From Peribacillus simplex (GTDB taxonomy: Bacteria > Bacillota > Bacilli > Bacillales > DSM-1321): a stretch of 64,000 nucleotides of DNA. Location of the stretch: contig NZ_CP011008.1 in NCBI RefSeq assembly GCF_001578185.1, positions 2,632,001 to 2,696,000 of the forward strand, read 5' to 3'. This document shows, piece after piece, positions 18,973-27,430 of this stretch. A model generated the notes under the pieces. That model was given only the letters and a program-made list of their open reading frames with translations, did no database searches and was not told the DNA's origin. The position numbers and the translations under genes were made by a program. How positions within the stretch are numbered: the stretch's first letter is position 1; every line of letters starts with the position of its first letter.

Positions 18973-20148
18973 TTATAACCCAATATTTTTAGCAATGAGG
19001 ATTTTCAGGATTTCATCTGACCCTGTATATAATGTTGTCACAGGAATGTCCCGATGACGCCGGGCAATTTTATAGTCACCCATATTTCCGTATCCATCAT
19101 GTAACTGCATGCACTTTTCAGATATTCGCTTAGACATCTCCGTGATCCAATATTTAGCCATCGATACTTCCGTTATGATCTTCTCCCCTTTCATATGTTT
19201 ACAGATCAAACCATCAACAAACGTTCTTCCCAACTGAATATCGGTCGCTATTTCAACGATGGTAAACTGTGCATTTTTAAATTTACTAATTTTCTTACCA
19301 AATGCTTTTCGTTCTTTAATAAAATTCACAGTTAAGTCGAGCATATCCTTAGCTGCCATTAAAGACCCAATCGCACACATAAGCCTTTCCTGCTGCAGTT
19401 TTTGCATTATATATGAAAGCCCTTTACCTTCCTCCCCAAGAAGGTTCCCAATAGGAACAGAGGCATCATCGAAAAATAGTTCGGCTGTTTCTGAACTTTC
19501 CTGGCCTTCTTTGTCAAGTTTTCTTCCTCGTGAAAACCCTGGTGTATCTTTATCAAGGAGCAACAAACTGATTCCGTCATGAGAAGGAACAGCATCTAGA
19601 TCAGTTTTGCATGCTACTATCAAGAAGTCAGCGTTAAAGCCATTTGTAATAAACGATTTCGCTCCATTGACAATATAATATCCATCTTTCTTGATGGCTG
19701 TGGTTCGAATATTCGCTAATTCAGAACCCAGCCCTGGCTCTGTCACTGCAAAGGCAGAAATCATTTCTCCAGTAATGAACTTGGGTAAATATCTATGTTT
19801 TTGATCTATTGTGCCGAATGAAGCAATATAAGGGGCCACAACATCAGAGTGAATTGATATTCCTCCTAAGGCTGATCCAACCATTTCCAGTTCCTCTGCC
19901 AGTACAACTGAATATCCAAAATCTGCTCCCGCCCCACCGAACTCTACATCAAGCCATGGACATAAAAATCCATTATCCCCAATCTTTTTCCAAAACAAGC
20001 GGGGTATCCCCCCCTCTTTTTCCCACTGATCATAATAGGGGGAAGCCTCCTTGTGGAGAAATTCACGAATTGATTGTTTAAATAATAAGTGTTTTTCAGT
20101 GAGGAAGGAACGTGAATCATCCATATTGATCGCCATCAAGCTAACCAT
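18973..20148 (-). CDS. Acyl-CoA dehydrogenase
   Basis: The 391-residue flavoenzyme oxidises an acyl-CoA to the trans-2-enoyl-CoA, passing electrons to ETF. Motifs include FAVTEPGLGSELANI (about 134), SFITNG (165-170) and the C-terminal LHDGYGNMGDYKIARRHRD. The usual catalytic Glu of the C-terminal YEGT motif is Thr here (YTGSDEI). A Glu is present at position 254 in LQQERL, the place used by isovaleryl- and long-chain-type enzymes, so the substrate may be branched or long-chain. GGAGGTTAACAG precedes the ATG. Codons 2-7 match an IS end 320 bases upstream. It is monocistronic. Confidence 0.92.
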   Translation of the reverse strand: MVSLMAINMDDSRSFLTEKHLLFKQSIREFLHKEASPYYDQWEKEGGIPRLFWKKIGDNGFLCPWLDVEFGGAGADFGYSVVLAEELEMVGSALGGISIHSDVVAPYIASFGTIDQKHRYLPKFITGEMISAFAVTEPGLGSELANIRTTAIKKDGYYIVNGAKSFITNGFNADFLIVACKTDLDAVPSHDGISLLLLDKDTPGFSRGRKLDKEGQESSETAELFFDDASVPIGNLLGEEGKGLSYIMQKLQQERLMCAIGSLMAAKDMLDLTVNFIKERKAFGKKISKFKNAQFTIVEIATDIQLGRTFVDGLICKHMKGEKIITEVSMAKYWITEMSKRISEKCMQLHDGYGNMGDYKIARRHRDIPVTTLYTGSDEILKILIAKNIGL

Positions 20149-20464
20149 CTGTTAACCTCCATTCGCTAATGATTTTTTTGATACAATCCATTACCATGAA
20201 CAAGATAAATATGTTAATTACCTCGATGTAATCAGTTACAATAAAAATCATCAAACGGTAAATTTGCCTACAATATTCATGTTCAACAAAAATAATGAAT
20301 TCCCTTTTAAAAACTATTTTTAACAAGTGGAATTATTTTTTGATAATAAATACTTAACTGCTAAATTATGTATTCATTTTATATTCTAACGAGGTGATTT
20401 TTGAAATATCACTTGTCTTAATTTAAGATTTTATAAGGGTAGCGTCACATCGCCATCAAGCTAA
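20129..20464. repeat. 16-bp direct repeat, IS end copied at the acyl-CoA dehydrogenase start
   Basis: ATCGCCATCAAGCTAA occurs at 20129-20144 (inside the dehydrogenase 5' end) and at 20449-20464, where it forms part of an IS231-type terminal sequence continuing GGGTAGCGTCACATCG. Confidence 0.6.
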
Positions 20465-20533
20465 GCGCGCAAGAGATAATATAAAAGTGTGTTCTCTTTA
20501 ATTTGCTATGGTAACACTAAAAATGCGCATGAC

Positions 20534-20559
20534 AAAAAAACCATCAAATTGGTTTTTTT
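20534..20559. terminator. Symmetric hairpin, terminator-like
   Basis: AAAAAAACCA pairs with TGGTTTTTTT at the 3' edge of the IS231-type transposase remnant. It could terminate transcription in both directions. Confidence 0.7.
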
Positions 20560-20567
20560 AAAAAATA

Positions 20568-21035
20568 TTAGGCAGCTTTAAGTTTTTGTGACGTACAATC
20601 ATACACAATACCTAAGATATCAAAGACCGTTTTCTTGTTATAACGATGACATTTCCGTCCGTTTTTTCTCCAAAAGGTGAAACAGACGTAGAAAAATTTT
20701 TGATAATTCTTTGGCGTCCTTTTGTAATCCTTGATAAAACAATAAATAATAGTCTTTTATCATATAGATGGATTTATATTCACTTAACTCCTTCTTTTTC
20801 TTATCTAAAAGTAACTGACGCATTCTAAACATCGTAGATGAACAAAGTAAAATGCTAATAAGTTGCCCATACAAGTGACACTCTAAGCGTTCCCTCTTAA
20901 TCTCTTTGCACTTGTCAATTTGAAAGAAAGATTTCCATGTCTTAAATAGAATTTCAATCTGCCAACGTAACGAATACAGTTCATGAATATGTTCCGTTGG
21001 AACGTCTTCAAAAGAAAGATTTGTAATATAGGTGG
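20568..21035 (-). pseudogene. IS231-type (IS4 family) transposase, C-terminal remnant
   Basis: The minus strand encodes [18 protein letters not shown] (the catalytic Glu region of IS4 enzymes), then [20 protein letters not shown] and IYMIKDYY, closely parallel to the copy at 27431-28357. Stops and shifts break it and the N-terminal two thirds are missing. Confidence 0.8.
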
Positions 21036-21303
21036 GTATCTATGATAGGCTTCTTTGCCTGATGAAACCTTAGCTTCAGCCTTTCATGACAAATCGTACC
21101 CACAGAGGCTCCAAGTCAAGTCCTTAACCACTTATCTATGCTTTCATGTAAACAAAGATAAAAGTTGCATTCTAACAGTATTTTTAGGATGATACTGTAT
21201 ATAATGGCAGTTTAGTTTAAGTGAAATATTCACATTTTTTACGTTTTGTAATTTTGAAATTTAATTTATTCCATTGATCAGTACATGGTGAGGATGTAAA
21301 AAC
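21036..21303. other. Intergenic, probable IS debris
   Basis: No ORF is seen. The stretch 21040-21180 sits where the missing IS231 5' part would be but does not read as that transposase. Confidence 0.3.
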
Positions 21304-21332
21304 GGGAATCCTATTATTTTTTGGGGATTCCC
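21304..21332 (-). terminator. Terminator of the flavin electron-transfer operon
   Basis: GGGAATCC pairs with GGATTCCC, and five Us follow on the minus strand (CCCGTTTTTAC). Confidence 0.85.
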
Positions 21333-21401
21333 TATTTTTGATTTTCTTATTAGTTTGTTAACTGCCCCCATTAGCAGGGTTATATAATTTGTTACTTTTT
21401 A

Positions 21402-22229
21402 TTAAGAACCATACCTGATAGTTCTTGTTATACCTGTACGTTTGACAGCTCTTTTTGAAAGTGAACGCTTTTTAAGATAGGTAAAAAGATTTCCAAGACA
21501 TAAACTGATAAACAAATAGATTAGTCCACCAAATATTGCGTAGATGATTGTTCCTGCTGCTGCTGTCAAGAAACCCATTATTACTTGATCTTTATCCTTA
21601 GCTGGTGATGTAGGTGGATCTGTAAGCATAAAAAACCCAAAGAAGAGAGTAGTATTTATAAATGGTGGCCTAAGTGCATTAACTGCATCTCCAATATTGA
21701 AATGCCCCATTAGAGCCAATAGTACAAAAGAAGTCCCTAAAAATGTAAAAACCTGAGGGAACTTATGAATTCTGTTCGTAATGATGTATCCTCCCACTAA
21801 AAGAAAGATAATTATCCATACTGAAAGGTCTCCAAATGCCCCCCACCAGCTTTGTCCCGTTTTTAAAAAAAGGGCAGATAAAAGTAAACCAAATGCTGCA
21901 GGATTAAAAATTGGTTTTTTCATATAAACAAGTAGATGCTTTGATAAAATTGCAAGTATAGCGGTAGCTGTAATTATACCTATAGAGGTCGTGGAACTTA
22001 AAATAAGGCCAATAATTAAACCTGTAATAACTGCACCGTCTGGCATTGTCCATTTTCTTTTTTTGAGAATATTAAAGATAATGTCAGCGATGACAGCAGT
22101 TATAACTGCTACCATGGTATTTTTTATTCCCAATATATTTTTATAGCCGATTGATGCAATAAGAAGATACGCCAACAAGGTAATCGTAACATATCCCTTA
22201 GGTGTTTTAAGCCATTTCTTCATTGTCAT
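21402..22229 (-). CDS. RnfD/NqrB-family membrane electron-transfer protein
   Basis: The 275-residue protein has about eight to ten hydrophobic helices and the family features PIFNPAAFGLLLSALFL and FFMLTDPPTSPAKDKDQ. RnfD/NqrB proteins carry flavins that move electrons across the membrane. I do not see the SGAT-type covalent FMN motif of true RnfD/NqrB, so it may use non-covalent flavin or hand electrons to the FMN-binding partner. The start is the ATG after GGAGGAGATAGTA, overlapping apbE by 23 bases. It is the last gene of an operon with apbE and the FMN-binding protein. Confidence 0.88.
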   Translation of the reverse strand: MTMKKWLKTPKGYVTITLLAYLLIASIGYKNILGIKNTMVAVITAVIADIIFNILKKRKWTMPDGAVITGLIIGLILSSTTSIGIITATAILAILSKHLLVYMKKPIFNPAAFGLLLSALFLKTGQSWWGAFGDLSVWIIIFLLVGGYIITNRIHKFPQVFTFLGTSFVLLALMGHFNIGDAVNALRPPFINTTLFFGFFMLTDPPTSPAKDKDQVIMGFLTAAAGTIIYAIFGGLIYLFISLCLGNLFTYLKKRSLSKRAVKRTGITRTIRYGS

Positions 22230-23118
22230 TACTATCTCCTCCAACATGAACAATCTGTAATTCAGAAGTGATAAAAAGTCCCCTTAAATTAACATCTTCA
22301 ATTAATTTCTTCCCGTTTTCATTTCCTAACAAAAAGGCTGCAGTCGAAATAGCATCTGCCATCATCGCGAAAGGAGCAATAACAGTTGAACTCACCCAAT
22401 CATTGGGTGACTCCTTTGTTTGAGGATTAATGATATGATGCATACTGGGAAGTTTTGCATTCTTGCGCTCGTAACTACCTGAAGTACATACTGCTTGATT
22501 TGAAATTTCTATTACAGAAATAATCTCATCTTTTTTTTCAGGATGTTGAATGCCAATCTTCCATGGTTCTCCCTTTTGATCAAATCCGCCTGCAAATAGG
22601 TCTCCACCTGCGTTGACAACAAATCCTTTAAATTCTTTTAGTTCATTTGTTGCCAAATCGATGGCAAAACCTTTTGCGACCGCTCCTAAATCTATCACTA
22701 GGGGCTTGTTTAAAAACAATGTCTGGGATTTTTCGTCTAAAACAATATCTCGATACGTTACGGATTCTGCAGAAGGATTTTGAATAAAGTAACCTGTTAA
22801 ATAATGACGATTAAATCCTTGCTCCTCCATGATTTTCCCAATTGTAGGATCAAATTCACCGTCCGTTAATTTAGCCATTTCTAAAGCAAATCTCAAGGGC
22901 TCAAATAAAAACGGACTTATTTGAACTGGTTTTCCAATCACCTTGGTAACGTTCATTAATTCACTGTCAGGGCTAAAACGGCTGCACGCCTGTTCCACTT
23001 TTCGAAACATGTCAAAAGCACGGTTGATCTTTGCTTCAGCCAATTCCTCAGATGTCCCTTCCCCAATAACTACTTGGATATCTACGACTGTATCCATATA
23101 TAATTTAGTTTTTCTCAT
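22207..23118 (-). CDS. apbE: ApbE-family FAD:protein FMN transferase
   Basis: The 303-residue enzyme attaches FMN from FAD to threonine of target proteins. Family motifs are present: FDPTIGKIMEEQGF (about 92), DLGAVAKGFAIDLA (about 143), NAGGDLFAGG (about 167) and the metal-site region VIAPFAMMADAISTAAFLLG. No signal peptide or lipobox is seen. The protein begins directly at the fold (KLYMDTVVDIQV), which is unusual since most ApbE proteins act outside the membrane. AAGGAGTAAAA precedes the ATG. The likely target, an FMN-binding protein with SGATYS, is the adjacent gene. Confidence 0.93.
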   Translation of the reverse strand: MRKTKLYMDTVVDIQVVIGEGTSEELAEAKINRAFDMFRKVEQACSRFSPDSELMNVTKVIGKPVQISPFLFEPLRFALEMAKLTDGEFDPTIGKIMEEQGFNRHYLTGYFIQNPSAESVTYRDIVLDEKSQTLFLNKPLVIDLGAVAKGFAIDLATNELKEFKGFVVNAGGDLFAGGFDQKGEPWKIGIQHPEKKDEIISVIEISNQAVCTSGSYERKNAKLPSMHHIINPQTKESPNDWVSSTVIAPFAMMADAISTAAFLLGNENGKKLIEDVNLRGLFITSELQIVHVGGDSNDNEEMA

Positions 23119-23127
23119 TTTTACTCC

Positions 23128-23634
23128 TTAGGAATTTTGTGCCTTATTGAGAGCATCCTGGACAGCATCTGTAAACGCTTGAGAACTGTAGGTTGCCCCT
23201 GAAACAAAATCTACATTAACACTTTGCCGTTTGATAACCTCACCCGGTAGCCCATCTAAATCACTTTCAGAATAGTGCATCCCCCAATTTATAATTTGTG
23301 CATCTGTAATTTTGTCCTTATTTAAGGTTACTGCAACTTCTATTTCCCCGCGCCGATTCATTCCTGTACCTTTAAAAGTTCCATCTTTATATTTTTGTCT
23401 AGGCTGAACATTTTGTATTTTTGAAGAAGTAACGCTACTTTTATTTCCATTTACTTCGTTAGCTTTGTCTATAACCAAGCTTGAGGGCTGTACTTTGTTT
23501 TGCATACTAATTTGTGTGTGGGTTGCCGAATTCATTTTGATTGCTTGTGCTTCTGTTGAAAAATAACCAGTTGCATAAGCAGCAGCTACAGCTGTGGAAC
23601 AAAGAAGTACCCATTTTTTATTCTTTTTAGACAT
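23128..23634 (-). CDS. Exported FMN-binding domain protein
   Basis: The 168-residue protein has an N-terminal signal or anchor segment (KKWVLLCSTAVAAAYATGYF), a linker to about residue 75, and one FMN-bind domain ending in VDFVSGATYSSQAFTDAVQD. The SGAT motif is the site where ApbE couples FMN to Thr, here about residue 151. It should carry a covalent flavin on the outer face, receiving or donating electrons through the RnfD-like protein. First of three genes (FMN-bind, apbE, rnfD-like), nine bases before apbE. Confidence 0.9.
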   Translation of the reverse strand: MSKKNKKWVLLCSTAVAAAYATGYFSTEAQAIKMNSATHTQISMQNKVQPSSLVIDKANEVNGNKSSVTSSKIQNVQPRQKYKDGTFKGTGMNRRGEIEVAVTLNKDKITDAQIINWGMHYSESDLDGLPGEVIKRQSVNVDFVSGATYSSQAFTDAVQDALNKAQNS

Positions 23635-23639
23635 TTTAA

Positions 23640-23784
23640 AATCCTTCCTATCTCTTTTGGTTTAGCTTCTAATTAATCGTTAACACCACAAAGTATATTT
23701 AATCACTTTTAAAATTCCTTTAAAAACATAATAGAAAATATAGATATCCTTTCTAAATCATTTAAAAATTTTTAAAAAACTCCT
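23640..23784 (-). promoter_or_regulatory. Upstream region of the flavin operon with TTTAAA repeats
   Basis: The minus strand carries several TTTAAA/TTTTAAA elements at roughly 10-11 or 20-base intervals between the kinase stop and the FMN-bind start. Similar elements precede the response-regulator gene near 25750-25790. OmpR-type regulators bind such direct repeats, so these may be its sites. This is inference. Confidence 0.4.
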
Positions 23785-25053
23785 TTAAGTGAGTTTAGAT
23801 GATTGATTCTTAAAGGGAAGTTTTATAATAAACTGACTCCCTTTGTGGAACCTACTTTCTGCAGAAATTTGCCCTCCATGAGCCTCAACAATCCATTTGG
23901 CAATAGACAAACCAAGCCCTGTTCCTCCTGTTGCCTTTGTTCTTGCCTTATCACTTCGATAAAAACGATCAAATATGAATGGTAAATCTTTATCTGGTAT
24001 TCCTGTCCCGGTATCTTCAATGTTTATTCTTAAACTGCTACCTTCTTTTTTGGAAAAAATGGTTATTTTACCGTTTAGGTCCGAGTATTTTAGCGCATTA
24101 TCCAGCAAGATGACTAAAAGCTGATGAATTCTATCTTTATCTCCAAAGTAAATTATATTTTTTTCTATCTCATCCTCTATTTTGATATCCTTCATATCAG
24201 CAATTGGTTCAAACTGTTCCACTATATGTCTAAGCAGTTCATCCATTGAAAATAATTCCTGATTAATAAGCTGTTCATTTGAGTCACTCCTTGCTAAGGT
24301 CAATAGATCCTGTACTAATTTACTCAGGCGTTTTACTTCAGTCAGACTTTTATATATTGTCGCACATTCCTCCTCAATTGTATTAGTTGGGTGACGAAAG
24401 AGGAGTTCCAAATGAGTTTGAATAACCGAAAGTGGTGTTCGTAATTCATGGGAAGCATCACTAACAAACTGTGTTTGTTTTTCCCAAGACCTTTGAATTG
24501 GCACTAATGCTCTACTTGACAAAAATAAACCAACAAAAAAAGAGATCAGCAAACCTATGAAACAGCCAAATCCAATTAATAGCAGCAGTTGTTTTATAAC
24601 ATTCACCTCAGGATCAATGTTATAAACTAGTTGGATGGTTGCAGCAGATGGAAAGCTTTTAAGTTCATCCCTCTTTTTAACATGAGTCAGAATTCTATAG
24701 GAATGTCCGCTTATGGTTTGGATGCGCATTTTTTTGTCATTCCTATTTGGTTTAAAAGAGGATATTTCTTTTTTGTAAAAGGCGTTTTTTGGGTTACTTA
24801 AAAGGAGATTCCCTTTTTTATCCCAAAATAAATAGGAAACCTTCCGTTCTGATTCCCTTTCATTTTTTTCATCAGGTAAATCTTCAATTGATTTTTGGAT
24901 CAGATAGGTTTCCTTATTTCGCAAATTATCATCAACTGAGGCAAGAGAAACTTTTTGCATATATAAATAGAGACTAATACCCAAAATACTCAAGACACAA
25001 AAGAAAACAAGAGTAAAAAGTAATGCCAACTGGATTTTAGTTTTACGAAACAT
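23785..25053 (-). CDS. Sensor histidine kinase (class with HAMP-less extracellular sensor)
   Basis: This membrane kinase has two transmembrane helices (about residues 10-33 and 158-182 in the long reading) around an extracellular sensor of about 120 residues, then HisKA with FVSDASHELRTPLSV (His about 205), N box LLDNALKYS, DTGTGIP and GGTGLGLSIAKWI. It pairs with the response regulator immediately upstream. Its ATG at 25051-25053 lies inside the regulator's last codons, and an in-frame GTG at 25060-25062 is an alternative. Its position directly before the flavin operon suggests it controls that operon, sensing a redox or envelope signal that is unknown. Confidence 0.9.
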   Translation of the reverse strand: MFRKTKIQLALLFTLVFFCVLSILGISLYLYMQKVSLASVDDNLRNKETYLIQKSIEDLPDEKNERESERKVSYLFWDKKGNLLLSNPKNAFYKKEISSFKPNRNDKKMRIQTISGHSYRILTHVKKRDELKSFPSAATIQLVYNIDPEVNVIKQLLLLIGFGCFIGLLISFFVGLFLSSRALVPIQRSWEKQTQFVSDASHELRTPLSVIQTHLELLFRHPTNTIEEECATIYKSLTEVKRLSKLVQDLLTLARSDSNEQLINQELFSMDELLRHIVEQFEPIADMKDIKIEDEIEKNIIYFGDKDRIHQLLVILLDNALKYSDLNGKITIFSKKEGSSLRINIEDTGTGIPDKDLPFIFDRFYRSDKARTKATGGTGLGLSIAKWIVEAHGGQISAESRFHKGSQFIIKLPFKNQSSKLT

Positions 25054-25720
25054 CCTGATCACCCACTTTTAGCATGAACCCGATTCCTCGTACGGTTACA
25101 ATCCAGTGGTCCAAATGGAAGGGGGTAAGCTTTTTTCTAAGATGATGAACATACACATCCACAACATTTAATCCTGCTTCTGAACTAAAGCCCCAGATTC
25201 GGTTAAAAATTTGATCACGTAACAGGATTTGTTCCTTGTTTAGAATGAAGAATTCCAGCAACTGATATTCCTTTACAGTTAAATTTAATTTCTTCCCATT
25301 TACAAATCCGTCATGCTCAATAATTTTTATAGGTCCGTATCCTAGTTCTTCTGCCTGTTCCCCTTTTCCCCGCAAAAGCACACGTATTCGAGCTAATAAT
25401 TCAGGACCAGCAAAGGGCTTAATTAAATAATCATCTGCACCTAAATCTAATCCCATCACCCTGTCCTTTATACTATCCTTTGCTGTCAGAAGTAAAATAG
25501 GAGTTCTCACTGATTCTTTTCTTAATGTTTTTACAATCGAAAAGCCGTCCACTTCAGGAAGCATAATATCGAGTATGATCACATCATAAATGCCTTTTTT
25601 TGCAAGCTCAAGTCCATCATAACCATTTAGGGCAATGTCTACATCATAATTTTCTTCTTCTAATATTTTTGAAATTCCCTCAGTTAATGATTTCTCATCA
25701 TCAACAATTAATATTTTCAT
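25043..25720 (-). CDS. OmpR-family response regulator
   Basis: The 225-residue regulator has a receiver domain with phospho-acceptor Asp51 (VIILDIMLP), Lys101 in LIKPF and a C-terminal winged helix (VKEYQLLEFFILNKEQILLR, then VVDVYVHHLRKKL). It is first of the regulator/kinase pair, overlapping the kinase start, and lies upstream of the flavin electron-transfer genes in the same direction. GAGGAAGAC precedes the ATG. Confidence 0.93.
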   Translation of the reverse strand: MKILIVDDEKSLTEGISKILEEENYDVDIALNGYDGLELAKKGIYDVIILDIMLPEVDGFSIVKTLRKESVRTPILLLTAKDSIKDRVMGLDLGADDYLIKPFAGPELLARIRVLLRGKGEQAEELGYGPIKIIEHDGFVNGKKLNLTVKEYQLLEFFILNKEQILLRDQIFNRIWGFSSEAGLNVVDVYVHHLRKKLTPFHLDHWIVTVRGIGFMLKVGDQDVS

Positions 25721-25860
25721 GTCTTCCTCCGGTACTGCATTAAATTTTGACTTTTATATTTTAACCTTAGTTTTTTAAAGAATTATTAAAAAGCATTTTG
25801 TATATCAGCGTTCCTTATTAACTATACTGATCCTTTAGTCATAATGAACGAAACAGCTCC

Positions 25861-26060
25861 TATCGCTTAACGTAGGTTGCACTTGGTCATAATTTTACTA
25901 CCAAAAAAATCCAAGTGTAGAGCTACACACGAAAAGGAGCCGAATATTATGAAGGATGTACAAAAATTTGTTGGTTTAGACGTATCTAAAGTCAATTGCT
26001 GTTTTATTCGGTTCGCCTGCCCGTTGAAGAAAGTCATGATTCTCTTGCTTTTTATAGTTT
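25861..26060 (+). mobile_element. IS110-family transposase 5' remnant
   Basis: A start ATG near 25950 with AAAAGGAGCCG upstream encodes MKDVQKFVGLDVSK, the N-terminal DEDD-domain motif of IS110 transposases. The reading then diverges and stops, so only the first 14 or so codons and the 5' leader remain. Confidence 0.65.
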
Positions 26061-26222
26061 AATTAAAACTACACTTAATGCTTTTTTAATATTTTTTTAG
26101 ATACACTTAATTTTTTTTGTGTAAATATATGTTAAGTTTTTGGAGTTAGTATAGTTTCATGGACACATTTTAGTTAAGTCCTTACAATGATTTTTGAGAG
26201 GATGTGGATTGTCAACACTAAA

Positions 26223-27055
26223 TCAAACAACTTTTTTAAGGGATAATTTTTTATATTCTAGAGGACTTAAGTAGCCAAGAGTTCCATGAATTCTTAGCTT
26301 ATTAAACCAGTTCACATAGTCTCCAAATTCGAGTGTAAGCTGATCTAAGCTTGCGAATGTTGTTTGATTGGGAACTCAGTCTTAATGATTTTAAAGGTCG
26401 CTTCCGCGACAGTGTTATCATAAGGGCAACCTTTCATACTTAGTGAACGACCAATCTCAAATATGGTTAACGTTTCGTCAATCAGCTTGTTTTTAAATTC
26501 ATTCCCTCGATCTGTGTGGAAGAGCTGAATATCACGGAGGTTCCCTTTGATAGATGCAAACGCTCTAGCTACAAGCTTGGCGTCCTTGTTAGGTCCTGTG
26601 CTAAATCCAATGATTTCACGATTAAAGAGATCGACAAAGACACATATGTAATGCCATTTATTTTTGACTTTGACATATGTTAAATCGCTGACCACTACTT
26701 TTTTCTCTTCTTCTTGTAGGAATTCCCGATTTAATTCGTTAGCCTGGACTGATTCGTTATTTGAAGTCTTTTGCGGTTTGTACTGAGCGACTGTATATGA
26801 GGAAACAAGCCCCTGTTCTTTCATGATCCGGCCAATTCGCCTTCTGGAGACCGTAAAGCCTCTTTTCTTTAATTCAACCTTAATCTTACGTGTTCCGTAC
26901 GCCTTACGGTTTTTATCAAAAATATCTAAAATGGCGTTTGTGACATCGTCTTCTGAGATTCGTTCTTTTGCTTCGTAATAATAGGTACTCCGTGAAAGCT
27001 CTAGGACGCCACACATTGCTGATACCGAGTATTTATCTTTGTTCCGTTTAATGAC
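26223..27055 (-). pseudogene. IS3-family transposase OrfB, frameshifted
   Basis: The DDE integrase core is intact: VVVSDLTYVKVKNKWHY (first Asp), LFHTDRGNEFKN (second Asp), NTVAEATFKIIKTEF (Glu), after an HTH_21 region. A one-base deletion near 26370 puts the last 48 codons (FASLDQLTLEFGDYVNWFNK to the stop at 26223) out of frame. The tail contributes to the fold, so the copy is probably inactive. Confidence 0.85.
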
Positions 27056-27057
27056 AT

Positions 27058-27342
27058 TTACTTTCGTCCTAGTATCAGCGCGGCTTGCTTTAAAATATCA
27101 TTCTCCATCTGTAACTTCTTCAGTTCTTTTCGTAGTTTAATAAGTTCTTGTTCCTCAGGTGAACGGTTATCTTTTTCTTTAAAAGAACCTGTGTTTTCAC
27201 TCTGTTGTATCCACCGGTCTAAAGAAGAAGGAGTAAGTTCATATTCTTCAATAAGAGCCTTACGGTTTTTCCCATTTTGGTAGAGTTGAATGATCTGTTG
27301 TTTAAATTCGGAAGTGAACGTACGGCGTTCTCGCTTGGTCAT
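27058..27342 (-). CDS. IS3-family transposase OrfA
   Basis: This 94-residue protein has an N-terminal HTH (TFTSEFKQQIIQLYQNGKNR, SSLDRWIQQ) and a C-terminal leucine-zipper-like coiled coil (ELIKLRKELKKLQMENDILKQA), standard for IS3 OrfA. OrfB normally follows by -1 frameshifting. Here OrfB is damaged, so OrfA may act only as a DNA-binding inhibitor. Confidence 0.88.
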   Translation of the reverse strand: MTKRERRTFTSEFKQQIIQLYQNGKNRKALIEEYELTPSSLDRWIQQSENTGSFKEKDNRSPEEQELIKLRKELKKLQMENDILKQAALILGRK

Positions 27343-27430
27343 TTTGAATTCTCCCTTATCTGTAGTGTGTTAAGTGTATCTGCCCTTAAAACTTCTGTCC
27401 AGATAAGTGTAGACGATTCAATTTCTTAAC

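Larger units (their letters stand above)
26160..27401 (-). mobile_element. IS3-family insertion sequence, about 1.24 kb, inserted in an IS231-type element
   Basis: Two consecutive genes (orfA, orfB) on the minus strand lie between short inverted ends: TGGACACATTTTAGTTAAG at 26160 and TGGACAGAAGTTTTAAGGG inward from 27401 on the complement. The element sits directly before the truncated IS231-type reading frame, so it probably interrupted or replaced that element's 5' half. I see no clear target duplication. Confidence 0.75.
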
